This document shows positions 31,645-42,797 of a stretch of DNA of 64,000 nucleotides, piece by piece. The notes beneath the pieces were generated by a model, which was not told where the DNA came from, searched no databases, and saw only the letters and a list, made by a program, of their open reading frames with translations. Within the stretch, counting starts at the first letter, position 1, and every line of letters starts with the position of its first letter. Source of the stretch: Adenophora triphylla var. japonica. Taxonomy: Eukaryota; Streptophyta; Magnoliopsida; Asterales; Campanulaceae. A program made the translations under genes and the position numbers. The stretch is from NCBI GenBank assembly GCA_022495995.1, contig JAFEMH010002323.1:62001-126000 (forward strand), given 5' to 3'.

Positions 31645-33384
31645 GTGCGGGCTAAAAGTGGAGGAAAATTAGCAAACCATGACTATCGCCTAACCCAACT
31701 CCAGAATGCCCTGAGCATGCTCAGCAAGAAGGAAAGAAGTGCGGTATACCGTGAAGAGATCAAAGAGAATGTTCGCATGAATCAGGAACTCTCTAACTTC
31801 CCTCGGAGGGTCAGCAACACACAGTTCAGTTCTGGCAACCACTGCTGCGCCCTGACGTTTGAACAGCTGCGGCAAACCATAAACTCCCTCCCCACGGAGG
31901 CACCCAAGCTAGTATCCTGGGACAGAATCCGAAAAGCTGCCGAAGCCCCTGGAAATGCATCTACAGTCAACGAATTGAGAGAAGACATATGGCCCTATGC
32001 TTCGAGGAATCCTCCTCTGACTATGGCTCAGCTCAGAGCAACTTGTTCGGAAGGGACCAAGCCTGATGTCAGCGTTTTGACCCAATCGGGTAAAATCCAT
32101 GTATTACCACCCAAGGCCACTAAAAAGCCAACGAAGCTAGAACTGCAACCCGGCCTGCCCGAAGACACAAGTTCCGTGAAGGAGGACCCGATCCTCACTC
32201 AGATCAAGCAGACCCAGGCGAACATTTCCCTTTGGTCCCTACTCACATCTTCATATCCTCACAAGCTCAAGCTAGAGGAATGTTTGGCCCGCACCATGGT
32301 CCCCGTGGATGCAACCCCAGACGAAGTAATACAGATGATCGGCAACATCCACTACGGCAACATCATCACCTTCACAGATTTGGACCTACCAAAATTTGGG
32401 GCTGATCACAATGAGCCGCTCTACATCACCGTCCAGCTAGACGAGCGTCGCCTTCCCCGTGTGTTGGTAGACGGAGGTTCCGAAATGAATGTCTTGCCCG
32501 CCAAGATAATGGACATGCTTGACATCAAGCCCACAGATCTGAAGCCTTCAGTCCACACTGTCAAGGCCTATGACTCCACTTCCTACACAGTTCTCGGGGT
32601 TGCTACTCTAAATATCTAGTTCGGCAAGCGGATGATCCCAACTGAATTCCAAGTGTTAGACATTCCTATCACTTTCACAGCCATCCTGGGGCGACCCTGG
32701 CTGCATCAAATAAATGGTGTGGCATCCACCCTTCACCAGTGTATCAAGTTCATGCAAGGTAATGAGCTAACCACAGTCTACGGCGACAGCGTCACCACCG
32801 AGGGGACCAGCACCAACGGCATTATAGTGTTAGAAATCAAGCATGATGATTATATGGCATTAACTGAATTCCCTTTGGAGACCTCTAAAATCCAAATATG
32901 CAGCGTGGACCTTCCACAGTTTCGGGACAAAATCCCTCCCGCCATGAAGATGATGAAACTCATGAACTTCATCCCAGCACTGGGGCTCGGCAAAAGGTTA
33001 CAAGGCCAACACAAGGTTATCAAAGTTAAGGACCACACCACGGTCCAGGGGCTCGGTTATGTGCCAACACCAGCTGACATCAGGGAAAACAAAAAGCTCG
33101 CTCGCACCAAAGCAGCAGCCCGCAGAAGGGTAACCTCCAACGGCACACCCAACCTCCAACCTTACAGTTTCGACCTCGCTCATTACTTCATCAAGGGAAC
33201 CAACAGCAGAACTGAGGGGACCAACAAGGGAACCGACAGCAGAACTGAGGGGACCAACAAGGGAACCGACAGCAGAACTAAGGGAATCGACAGCAGAACT
33301 GAGGGGACCAACAAGGGAACCGACAGCAGAACTGAGGGGACCGACAAGGGAGCCGACAGCAGAACTGAGGGGACCGAAAGTTGA
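31645..33384 (+). pseudogene. Second protease and G-patch-like region
   Basis: Starts with a helical segment (QLQNALSMLSKKERSAV), then DPILTQIKQTQANISLWSLL, the conserved lead-in to Tat proteases. Protease: VLVDGGSEMNVLPAKIMDML, KAYDSTSYTVLG, a TAG at 32617, then the same frame resumes with TEFQVLDIPITFTAILGRPWLHQ. Next AMKMMKLMNFIPALGLGKRLQG, which fits the G-patch motif found after the protease in Ogre/Tat elements. It ends in an 11-residue tandem repeat and TGA at 33382. Confidence 0.8.
33195..33384 (+). repeat. 33-bp in-frame coding minisatellite
   Basis: About 5.5 units of 33 bp encoding GTDSRTEGTNK and variants (GTDKGADSRTEG, one shortened KGIDSRTEG). The period keeps the frame. It forms the end of the protease/G-patch ORF. 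Confidence 0.9.
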
Positions 33385-34364
33385 ACTGATGAATATGAGA
33401 AAGAAGTAAGGAAAGTCAGCACAGAGACTACAAAAAGGATGGAAAAACTAGCACGGGACCTCAAGTGTTTCAGAGGACTCAAGGCTAATCCGATAAGGGG
33501 AGCGTTCCTCGACATCACAACTCTACCTGGACCAATTGCCACCGCGGTTCAGCATGAGTACACATTCAAAGTAATCCCAAACATGGAAGAGCAGCTCGAG
33601 ACACTCTTCACGGGAAACAGACTGTTCGGGTCAGCCGCCGAGGCCACATTCGATACAGTAACTCCAAAGCAGAAGGAACCAGAATTCATAGAAGACGCTC
33701 TCAGTGGACCCACTCTACAGAGTGTTTTTGAAGAAGTCATGGAGGTGCCAAACCTGATTGACCTGGGCTCCAAAAATAGCATGATTGCCATGATTGGGAC
33801 AGTAGAAGCCAAGCCTCTCGACCCTCGAACCCTCATTAAGCATCCTGCAATGCCACTGAAAAATTGGGTAACTTTCATCGGACCAAGGGCAAGCCAGACA
33901 GAAATGGAAGACAAGCTGGGCCTGCACTCACATCTCCCTAAACCCGGTCTCAAACCCCCTGAGTCAGTCCTTGTCAAAGTCCAGTCCTATGAGTCATCCA
34001 ACGGCCTCACGCCGGAAGACTAAGATAATGTAGCCAACAATGTTTTTCTGTTCGCATTTAATGAAAAGTTTGACCTTTCGGAGTATCCCCTCATTGCCAC
34101 TTTAACAACTGATAAATTAACAAACAACTTAAAAGATATTAATAATGACTCACTTGATAAAGAAGCAGACACATTAAACGAACAATACATTAAAGAAGTT
34201 CTCAAGCGTGTAGTAGACCAAAAGGACAATCGGGCCCAAGTTGCCAAAGAGGTTATGACTAAAGTGAACCTGGGGTCAATGCAAGAGCCTAAAGAGACAC
34301 AAGGCCAATGGAAAGGTCATATCAGCACATGCCAGGACTCGATCCCTCAACCGCAGAGAATTTG
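33385..34364 (+). pseudogene. Polyprotein linker between G-patch and RT
   Basis: Open from 33439 (MEKLARDLKCFRG) to a TAA at 34021, then the same frame continues (NNVFLFAFNEKFDLSEYP, LNEQYIKEVLKRVVD) to 34364. No catalytic domain recognised. The last 65 bases are a mosaic: 34300-34319 repeats 35137-35156 (CAAGGCCAATGGAAAGGTCA) and 34318-34352 repeats 34931-34965 with three changes, both from the RT start downstream. Confidence 0.5.
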
Positions 34365-34874
34365 GTAATTCTCTTTCTGAAAATATTCGAAAGATTTATT
34401 TCTAATCAAATATTCTAAAATATAATCCCAACAATACTTTTAATACGTTTCACAATGACAAAATACCCAATAAAATCACCAACAAACAATAATTTGAACT
34501 GGAAAAGAAATTACAAAGTTTGAAAAGAGTAAGTACTAATGTAAAATGGAGAATTAAATGTCCAAAAATAAACTGCCAATCTGTAACTCATTACTACTCA
34601 TCTAGTTTCTCTCGCTTGATTTGTTTGATAGCTTTCGTAACAGACAATTGTTCCTCCTCATCATTGGAAATAGTAACGTGCAAACATTTCTTTGGAGTCT
34701 GGTCATCTAATAAGGATAGTTCAGAGTTTTCCCCCATTGATTCCAGGAGCTTATCCTACAAAATTTTAAAAGTAAAACGTTATAGTTAATTAAAATGTTG
34801 TCTTCAAACAATAATGAAGATTGTAATAAGGATTAGATATGTAATGCTGCTTAAATTTTACCTCAATATTACAG
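34365..34874 (+). other. Possible intron between protease and RT
   Basis: A 510-base, strongly AT-rich block inside a balanced-composition element, bounded by TTTG/GTAATT and ATATTACAG/TTC. Joining the two sides keeps the reading frame into LLKEYVDVFAWSYQDMPELD of RT (one TGA follows the junction). Ogre elements are known to have an intron exactly between protease and RT. Alternative: an AT-rich insertion with a partial duplication of the RT start on its left. Confidence 0.5.
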
Positions 34875-36802
34875 TTCAAGATGATCACATCTTCATCTCC
34901 TCAAAGAGTATGTTGACGTGTTCGCCTGGTCATATCAGGACATGCCAGAACTCGATCCCTCAATCGTGGAGCACAGAATTCCCCTGGACCCAGAATCCAG
35001 GCCTATCAAGCAGAAATTGTGCAAGATCAAGCCAGAGTGGTCCTTGCAAGTGATAAAGAAATTGAGAAAATGCTCCGCGTCGGCTTCATAAGAGTATTGA
35101 GTACCCGACTTGGCTCTCCAACATCGTGACGGTCACCAAGGCCAATGGAAAGGTCAGATGCTATGTGGATTTCCGAGATCTCAACAAGGCAAGCCCTAAA
35201 GATGATTTCCCACTGCCCAACATCGACATGCTAGTCGACACCACAGCAAATTTTGAAGTAAAGTCCTTCGTGGATGGGTTTGCCGGATACAATCAGATCA
35301 AAATGTCTGAGGAAGATCAAGCCAAGACTGCTTTCACCACTCCGTAGGGGACATACTGCTACACGGTTATGCCGTTCGGTTTGAAGAACGCTGGGGCTAC
35401 TTACCAGCGGGCTGCAACAGCTCTCTTCAATGACATGATTCACAAGGAAATCAAAGTGTATGTCGACGACATGATAATCCACTCCAGAGGATCAGACATG
35501 CAGCACATGATAGATTTGAGAAAGTTCTTCAACAGACTCAGAAAGCACTCCATGAGATTGAACCCTGTAAAGTGTACCTTCGGCGTCAAGCAAGGTAAAG
35601 TACTGGGGTACATGGTTACAAAAAGAGGTATCGAAGTCGATCCCAAGAAAATCAAGGCCATCATCGACATGAAGCCGCCACAGACACTGACAGAAGTGAA
35701 AATTTTTATGGGAAGACTTCAGTACATCAGTCGCTTCATCAACCAGTTGACATCTCTCGGCGAGCCAATGTTTAAGCTACTGAAGAAGAATGCCAACATC
35801 AAATGGGACTCCGAGTGCCAGACAGCTTTCAAGAAAATCAAGACATACTTGGTGAATCCCCCAATCCTGTGCCCGCCACATGAAGACAAGCCACTCCTCC
35901 TGTACCTGAGAGTAACAGATACGTCAATCGGAGCAATGTTGGCACAAGAACAGAAAGATTCCAAAGTTGATCATGCAATCTACTTCGTAAGACGAAAGCT
36001 TCAGGGAAGTGAACTCAGCTACTCAGCATTGGAGAAAACTTGTATTGCCTTGGTATGGGTAGTCGGGAAACTGAAACACTACATGCAGTCACATTCAGTG
36101 CACCTGGTCTCCAAGATGGACCCCGTCTGATATCGCTTCGACAAGCCATCCCTTTTAATGAGACTAGCCAAGTGGTCATTCTTCCTGGCTGAGTTCGACA
36201 TCAAGTACATGGTCAGAAAATTAACAAAAGGCAGAGTAATGGCAGATCTGCTGGCAGACTTCCCAAGCAGTGAACCCAAGGGTCCTGATTCGCAGTTTCC
36301 AAATGACGGGATCTTTTCACTTAACAGAGCAAACCGCTGGCAACTCTTCTTCGATGGGGCAGCCAACAAGAAAAGGGAAATGGTATTAGAATGCTTTTGG
36401 TCGATCCTAAAGACGAGCACACTCCCATAGCCATCAAATTGAATTTCTAAACAACCAACAATACAGCAGAGTACGAAGCTTGCGCAGCCGGCCTAGAAGC
36501 CGCTCTTGAGCGCAACATCTTAGAACTGGAAGTATACGGAGACTCAGCATTGATCATCAATCAAGTATCCAACAAATGGAAGACAATAGATTCTGGCCTC
36601 CAGAAGTACCACACGTACATGGAGGAGCTCATTGCTCAGTCCAAGGACATCTCTTTCCATTATTTGCCAAGAGACAGGAACCGCTTCGCAGATGCCCTGG
36701 CTACCCCAGCATCTCTTGTCGAAATTCCCGAAGGGAAATCACTAAAACCCCTCAGAATAGGCAGACGGGAAACACCCGCTTATTGCTGTGAGATCGAAGT
36801 TA
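34875..36802 (+). pseudogene. RT, RNase H and second RNase H of the giant element
   Basis: RT: YVDVFAWSYQDMPELD, CYVDFRDLNKASPKDDFPLP, FVDGFAGYNQIKM, MPFGLKNAGATYQR and catalytic VYVDDMIIHS. RNase H 1: LLLYLRVTDTSIGAMLAQ, then LSYSALEKTCIALVWV. Second (archaeal-type) RNase H: WQLFFDGAAN (36353), TAEYEACAAGLEAAL, YGDSALIINQV and RDRNRFADALAT, so its D-E-D-D residues remain. Breaks: frameshifts near 35060-35110, TAG for Trp at 35346, TGA at 36128, a frame loss near 36400 and TAA at 36449. The two RNase H domains identify the Tat lineage. The coding region is cut at 36802 by a CACTA element. Confidence 0.9.
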
Positions 36803-36819
36803 CACTACAAGAAATAGAT

Positions 36820-36990
36820 GTTTTAGGGACGGCAAATTTTCGTCCTTAAAAGTCAGTTCCCCGTCCCTAAAAGTTTTTAGGTCGGCAACAAGGACGGGAA
36901 GCCGGGGTCCTAATTAACATGCGACTCAAAAAGATTTAGGACGCCCGTCACCGTCCCTAAAAAACTTTTTAGGACGAACCTTGCCGACCC
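36820..36990 (+). repeat. CACTA subterminal repeats, left end
   Basis: TTTTAGGGACGGC, TTCGTCCTTAAAA, CCGTCCCTAAAAG, TTTTTAGGTCGGC, TTTAGGACGCCCG, CCGTCCCTAAAAA and TTTTTAGGACG alternate in both orientations within 170 bases. Confidence 0.8.
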
Positions 36991-39460
36991 TAATAAAGAT
37001 TGATATTATTAATTACTATGGCGGTAAAAGATTGGCTCCAAAATATAAAAATTGGTGGGAAATTATATGGCGGTAAAAAATTGGCTCCAAAATATAAAAA
37101 TTGGTGGGAAATTAATAGGGGCTCTTACAACCAATCCAAATAATAATTAAGAAAATATAAAAGATTTGCTCTAAAATACGAATAGAAAATTAATTTAATA
37201 AAACAATTTCTCAAATTCCAAGATCCTCGTTCACAATTAACATAGATACATCAAACTAAAAATAATAATTTACTAAAAAAGATAATTATCTTTACATCAT
37301 TCAACCAAAGACAATTCTAATGGTAACCAAAAGAGATAAATGCTAGATTAATTATCAATTCCAAAAAAAAAAACAAACCCAACAGATTTCAAACTACTTC
37401 AATCTATTCCCCATTACATTCAACTTAGGCCCATGCATCGCCTTCTTTAGTGTTTTCCCTTGAAACTCTTAATACCCACTCTTACAAGTTGCAACCTGAA
37501 AAAATAATTAAAAAAGTCTATATTAGTTTGAGTATGCTTAATAGAACAAAACTATATACCACGAATGAGGGTCTTGGAGTGTTCTTTAATAAATAACAAT
37601 ACTAGGGCCAAACATAAAATATGCAAATATTCAACCAGTTCAATCCCGAAATTTGAAATAAGCATCACAGATAAAGGATAATATTCTACTTTATAATCCA
37701 TAAGAAAATAGGCCGCGTTAGAAAGAATAAAAGTATAAAAGGTGGAAAAGCTGTCAAGCCAAACACCCAGAGAAATGCATAATTCTAATAAATCAGTGTG
37801 CATCCACCGCCATCGGTTAATACGAACTGCAGCACCTCCCTTTTGATACGCAGTGGATGCCTCTATTGCATCACAACTTTCTTATCCTGGCCGGTGATAA
37901 AAATAGAATAAAACCAAGAACATGAAAAAAAAAAATGATGGCACAAAATGGCATAAGACTGGGGCCACCATCTTTCTCAAATTAGTTTGTTGTTATGTAT
38001 TCAACACAAAAATTGCATGAAAGCAAAGAACTATAAATTCAATTTGCGGCGGTTTATATGTCAATGAATCAGTTTATTGTTTAAGCAACACCAAAATATA
38101 AGTTAAAATCGAAGTGGAATAAATATGAATGCATATGCCCCAATAGTAAGTGAAAGGAATCAAATGCAGTCCAAAATTGTTGTATGAAAATGAGACGAAA
38201 TCAAATTCAATTCAAAGTCCAAGGAAGTAGGATTTTGGGCATATATGCTTATGCAAGTAATGTTTTGCAAAACAGCCTTAAATAATAATCTTAGACAAAT
38301 GTAACCTACTTCTATCCAGGGAGTATGCACTTAAGTATTGTCTAACACCGCCGATCATGTTTGATAAGTATGAAACATATAGAACAACTCGATAAACAAT
38401 ATGAATTATCCTTTGTAGATGATAACTTGAGTCAAGATCACAATATGAACTATGGAACTGTTCTTCCCCACTTAAATTATAAATATCATCAAGTAGTTGA
38501 ACTATGGTAAAAGAACAAAAGAATTGTAAGAATTAAGAAAGAGCAAGAATAATAACTTAAATGACAAAATTTAATAAGAATCGAACTATCAACAAGAAAC
38601 TAACAAGCAATAATAATAACTTAAATGACAAATAAGAATCATAATTGCTCATTTAGTATTTATCTTAAGAAATTTCAATCTAGATCTTACCGTACTAATA
38701 ATAGTAAACTTCAATATGCAAAAATGTAAAATACGAGACGAAGGCCGTGCTTTTACAAGATCTTACCGTACTCATTTAGTATTTTTTTCATGTTGCCGGT
38801 TTTAATCTATCTCAGAAAGCGCTTAATAGATAAATATAGACACGCTTTATTATTATTATGATGATGATGATGATGAAGAGGATCATCTACCCTTCGTTAT
38901 AGGCAAGAGGTCTACACTCTAAACCCATTCATTCATAATTGTTAAGAGCAGGGTTTTATTCCAACACAACAAAGACTACATAGCCGGTTGGTAAGTTTCT
39001 ACATGTTTTTAAAAGTAGGCATTAGTCTCAAGTTTATTTCTAATATATCTCATTATTCACTCTTCCTAAAGGAATCATATCAATGACAAAAAAGAAAAGA
39101 TTAAGCAAACATTAAGAAAAACAATTATCGCGGACGATACAATGGCAATCTTCGCGATCTTAAACTGCCACAAAGAGAGTGAAATTTCAAATCAATCAAG
39201 TAACAAATCACACCAAGTTGCGAGTTAAGTGTGACCAACCTTATTAACAAACGAATCCTCAAACGAGCGAGCCTTACGGAGACTCATATTATCAGTGGCA
39301 GCGAGAATGAAAAATCTTGGAGTGAACCTCTCTCTTTGCGGACAGATAAGAGATTTAGCATCTCTGCAGCATGACCCCCTACAACTCAAACCAAGCTAAC
39401 AATAAGAAAAACACAGAAACAATTCACAGGCTAGCAGCATAATCAAGAACACACCCGAAC
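36991..39460. other. CACTA interior, AT-rich, no gene seen
   Basis: A direct repeat of about 60 bases (ATGGCGGTAAAA, TTGGCTCCAAAATATAAAAA, TTGGTGGGAAATTA) occurs at 37018 and 37068. A short TTATTATTATGATGATGATGATG microsatellite lies at about 38848-38870. No ORF above background and no domain recognised. Confidence 0.5.
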
Positions 39461-39517
39461 CTAGAACAATGAGGGTACCGAGATGTTGTGGGGGCGTATG
39501 TCGAAGTGGTTTGCTAC

Positions 39518-39695
39518 TTCGCCATATTACGAACAAAGACACGAGTCACAATTGCCGTGAGAGTAAGTATAACAAGAAGAATCCAGGCATTGGCCCCCAT
39601 ACTGGAAGAGCTATCACCTTTCTTCGTTTTCCTAGGCACAGAGTTTCACCTACATCACAAATATTAAGAACACATAACAAAAGAAAAAGTGAGCG

Positions 39696-39739
<44 letters not shown>

Positions 39740-39816
39740 ACCAACCTTATCAACAAACGGATCCATCTCTGTTGACATAACAGAAACATCATCTTCTTGA
39801 TCACCACCATCTGCAA
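39518..39816 (-). pseudogene. Exon-like segments inside the CACTA element (membrane-anchor-like)
   Basis: Minus-strand segment 39816-39752 reads GGDQEDDVSVMSTEMDPFVDK after an acceptor-like TTTTGCAG. A second segment, about 39645-39520, reads KTKKGDSSSSMGANAW followed by the hydrophobic ILLVILTLTAIVTRVF and a stop, like a tail-anchored C-terminus. The phases of the two segments do not join cleanly with the splice sites that I can see. This could be captured host exons (Pack-CACTA) or chance. Source gene not recognised. Confidence 0.3.
39697..39736 (+). repeat. GA microsatellite
   Basis: (GA)n of about 40 bases; on the minus strand it lies just after the DPFVDK exon-like segment, inside the would-be intron. 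Confidence 0.9.
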
Positions 39817-40324
39817 AATTAATAGTTTATAAAGATGTTAATCAAGTAACATAATCAAAAGGTAAAATAATGATGCATCATCATCATCATTGTTCCTGCT
39901 CAAGTACGTAATAATGTCTCTTCAGAAACTATAACCAACAATGTAACTATTAGACTACAAAAAATAAAGAAGTGTACACATGTATCTACAGATGACGAAA
40001 CAACTTTCTATGGTTCGCAGATATCACCATTCAAAAAAAGGTAGAAACAAATATGAAAGCCTTCGAAAGGAAATCAATATTTTAACCTTTCGTGCAACAC
40101 TCTTGATTTATAATCAGGTAAATCCAGGCTGCTCTGATTGGTATTCAAACAGAGAACACAACAGTAGATTTTTATAGTTAAAGTGAAATGTAAAGAATGT
40201 TCATCCAGATAAATTGAAAAATCCATGCACAAATAGTTAACAGTATAGGAAACAAAATAAGAAAATGGCATGGCATAGCAAATACGCTTTCCAGGTTTAC
40301 AATTTAATAGGATTTATCACTCAC

Positions 40325-40440
40325 TGGGAAATGAGACACAGGTGACTTTGTACGCCTTGGAGACCTGGTGCGACTAGAAGGTTTCTCTCTGGCTGGTGAT
40401 CTTGCGGCACGTGAACTCAATTTTGGAATCATAGACACAC
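40325..40440 (-). pseudogene. Exon-like Arg/Ser-Pro-rich segment inside CACTA
   Basis: The minus-strand reading SSRAARSPAREKPSSRTRSP, then RRTKSPVSHFP, is biased for RS/SP dipeptides over about 35 codons, like RS-type domains of splicing or microtubule-associated proteins. No start codon or further domain. It may be part of the same captured gene as 39518-39816. Confidence 0.3.
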
Positions 40441-41051
40441 ATCTGAAGAAAATTATGGGCCAATCCACCTAAACTGTCAATTTTGGAATCCAAGATAGTT
40501 ATCCATAGGAATTTTGTAGTGACTAAAAATATTAACAGAGAGAGAGGATTAAAACCTAATTAACGATAGATATGGAGAAAAGGAAAGAGGCATTACCTCG
40601 CTTTTGAACAGATGAAATCGAACCCGTAGAGTACGTAATCACACGGCCGAGATGAGTACAAAATCACACGACGGAAATGGGTACAAAATCAAAAGAATCT
40701 GATGAAATGGGACCGCCGCTAGTAGGAACAAATCCAACCACTTCTTTGAACTGCTAGCCGCTAGGTTTATGTCGATCTGTTATTGAAAACAATTGAGAGA
40801 GAGTGAAAAGGGGTGAAACGGGGTGAGCGTGAGAGTGGGATATGGAGGAAGAAGTAGGCGATAGAATAGGAGGGATTAGGGTTTTTCTATCTTAATTTTT
40901 AAGTTGATCAATTTTGGGGATTTCAGGACGAGCTTAGTCGACCCAAATCATAAATTAAAATGGGCCGACATATTAAGTAAATATTGGGGACTGTCCAATT
41001 AACCGGACCTTAAAATTACGGTCCCTAAAAGTATCTTTTTTTGTAGTGTTA

Positions 41052-42337
41052 AAAATGAACCGATCGACGAACCCTAGTACAATCAAATCTACCAGTACCT
41101 CCAAAATGGAGAAGCTTCCTTCACAAATGAAGATGGAAAATACAATGAAGGGATCAAAGCCAAAAACATGATGGCACTAAAATGCCTGGCATCCCATTTT
41201 GTCATTCTGGGGGGTATATTGTCCAAGAAGTTCCACCAAGGACCACTCCTTCGGTGTGTAAATAAAGAAAAAGCCAGCGAGCTAATGAACGAAGTTCACA
41301 ACGGAACCTGCGGTCCGCACATGAATGCCAGAGCATTGACACAGATCATCCTCCGTATGGGTTACTATTGGGTATCAATGGAAACAGACTGCATCCAGTT
41401 CGTCAGAAGCTACGACAAATGTCAACGGTTCTCCAACCTCAATCACATCCCTCCTCACGAACTCTATTGCATGACTACACCATGGCCTTTCGCCACATGG
41501 GGAATCGACGTCATCGGCAAAATCACTCCGCCAGGGAGCAATGGTCACGAGTTCATATTAGTCGCAGTCAACTACTTTACCAAATGGGTAGAAGCCAGAT
41601 CATACAAAGTACTGAATTCTAAGAAGGTGGCCGAGTTCATCAAAGAGAACATCATGTGCAGATATGGGGTGCCCAAGGATATCATATCCGAAAATAGGAC
41701 CCACTTTGAAGGAGATTGTTACCAACTGTTGACCGAGTTGTGAGTTACATGCCACAAGTCTTCTCACTACAGACCACAAACTAATGGTACAGTAGAGGCA
41801 GCAAACAAGACTCTCGCAATGATAATCAGAAAGATGACCGTCAGAGGTCGAGATTAGCCTGAGAAGCTACATCTAGGGCTCTGGGGATACAGAACATCAG
41901 TCAGAACCGCCACAGGGGAGACTCCTTTTGCACTTACATACGAAATGGAAGCAATGTTACCAGTGGAATTGGAAATTCCATCCCTCCGAGTCCTCTTGGA
42001 AAACGGAATCAATGAAGTCGAATGGCTTCAGAGCCATCACAACGAACTTGCTGTACTCGACGAGCGCAGATTGAAAGCCATGGAGCATACTCGTGCCTAC
42101 CAAAGCAGAATGGCCCGAGCATTTGATAAGAGAGTCAAGATCCGAGACATCAAAGAAGGTGATTTGGTGCTAAAGGAAAATCCTCCTACGCAGACCAATC
42201 CCCTCGAAAAGTGGGAGCCTACCTGGATAGGCCCATTCGTGGTACAAAGAATCTTCTCCGGAGGAGCCATGAAGTTAGCAGATTTGGATGGGAACTCTTT
42301 CGTTAACCCCGTGAACGGAAGCAAGCTCTGCAGATAA
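41052..42337 (+). pseudogene. Integrase of the giant element, broken
   Basis: Continuation of pol after the CACTA insertion. Zinc-binding N-terminus VHNGTCGPHMNARALTQ, then CIQFVRSYDKCQ. Core: PWPFATWGIDVIGKI (first Asp), DIISENRTHF where DNG is expected (second catalytic Asp replaced by Glu), and PQTNGTVEAANKTL (Glu). C-terminal part EGDLVLKENPP, KWEPTWIGPFVV, GGAMKLADLDG. Stops: near 41080, TGA at 41741, TAG near 41856. It ends with TAA at 42335. A stable integrase product is unlikely. Confidence 0.88.
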
Positions 42338-42797
42338 TTTGTTTGAGGAAGAGCACGAGTCAACTCTCCTTCCCCATACACCACCCCTCAGTAAAATTAA
42401 AGTGCTAAAAGAGTAATACCCAACTGAATACATTCCCGATAATGATCCAGGTAAAAAATAGGGTCGCACTTCTTTTGTCTATGTTTTTCTCAAATATCAC
42501 CTAAAGTGTCGGACTACAGTGACCTGAGCCCCTTAGCCCAATTGTAAAAGGGGAACGTAGGCAGCAATCATTGGTTCGGTCTCAAAAACAAAAAAAAAAC
42601 AAATAAGCATCAATCGCTTGTGTTTCGAAAAACTCTTTAAATTAACCCACAAATTCATAACAGTTAAAACAATCTTTGATGAGTTCAAGCACGGTCAAGT
42701 CTTGACTCGCTTCACGCTAGCAAAATAACAATAAAACATTAATCAATTAATGTGTTTGCAATGACAGTGGGTGGATACTCCGGACAGCAAGATCAAC
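42338..42797. other. Spacer between sense pol and antisense gene
   Basis: No ORF. Contains GACTACAGTGACCTGAGCCC and GGGGAACGTAGGCAGC, vaguely like the post-pol untranslated phrases of Tat elements, then AT-rich sequence with an A-tract (42586-42600). Confidence 0.35.

Larger units (their letters stand above)
36803..41048. mobile_element. Non-autonomous CACTA transposon
   Basis: 4246 bp. Left end CACTACAAGAAA (36803), right end TTTTTTTGTAGTG (to 41048), an 11/12 match as inverted repeats. Flanked by the 3-base target duplication TTA (36800-36802 and 41049-41051). Subterminal repeats of CCGTCCCTAAAA/TTTTAGGGACGG type lie at 36820-36990 and 40920-41035, the expected transposase-binding clusters. 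No transposase coding sequence is seen, so movement would need a helper. It interrupts the giant element's pol between RNase H and integrase. Confidence 0.93.

Noticed and set aside
33183..33542. 119-codon minus-strand ORF with repeated LLSVPLLVPSV
   Set aside because: Shadow of the 33-bp in-frame minisatellite on the sense strand.
37552..37803. Minus-strand hydrophobic ORF in the CACTA interior
   Set aside because: AT-rich DNA readily gives such ORFs; no start context or domain.
39469..39780. Plus-strand ORF ending in an Arg/Glu run in the CACTA element
   Set aside because: The run is a translated GA microsatellite; the exon-like signal is on the other strand.
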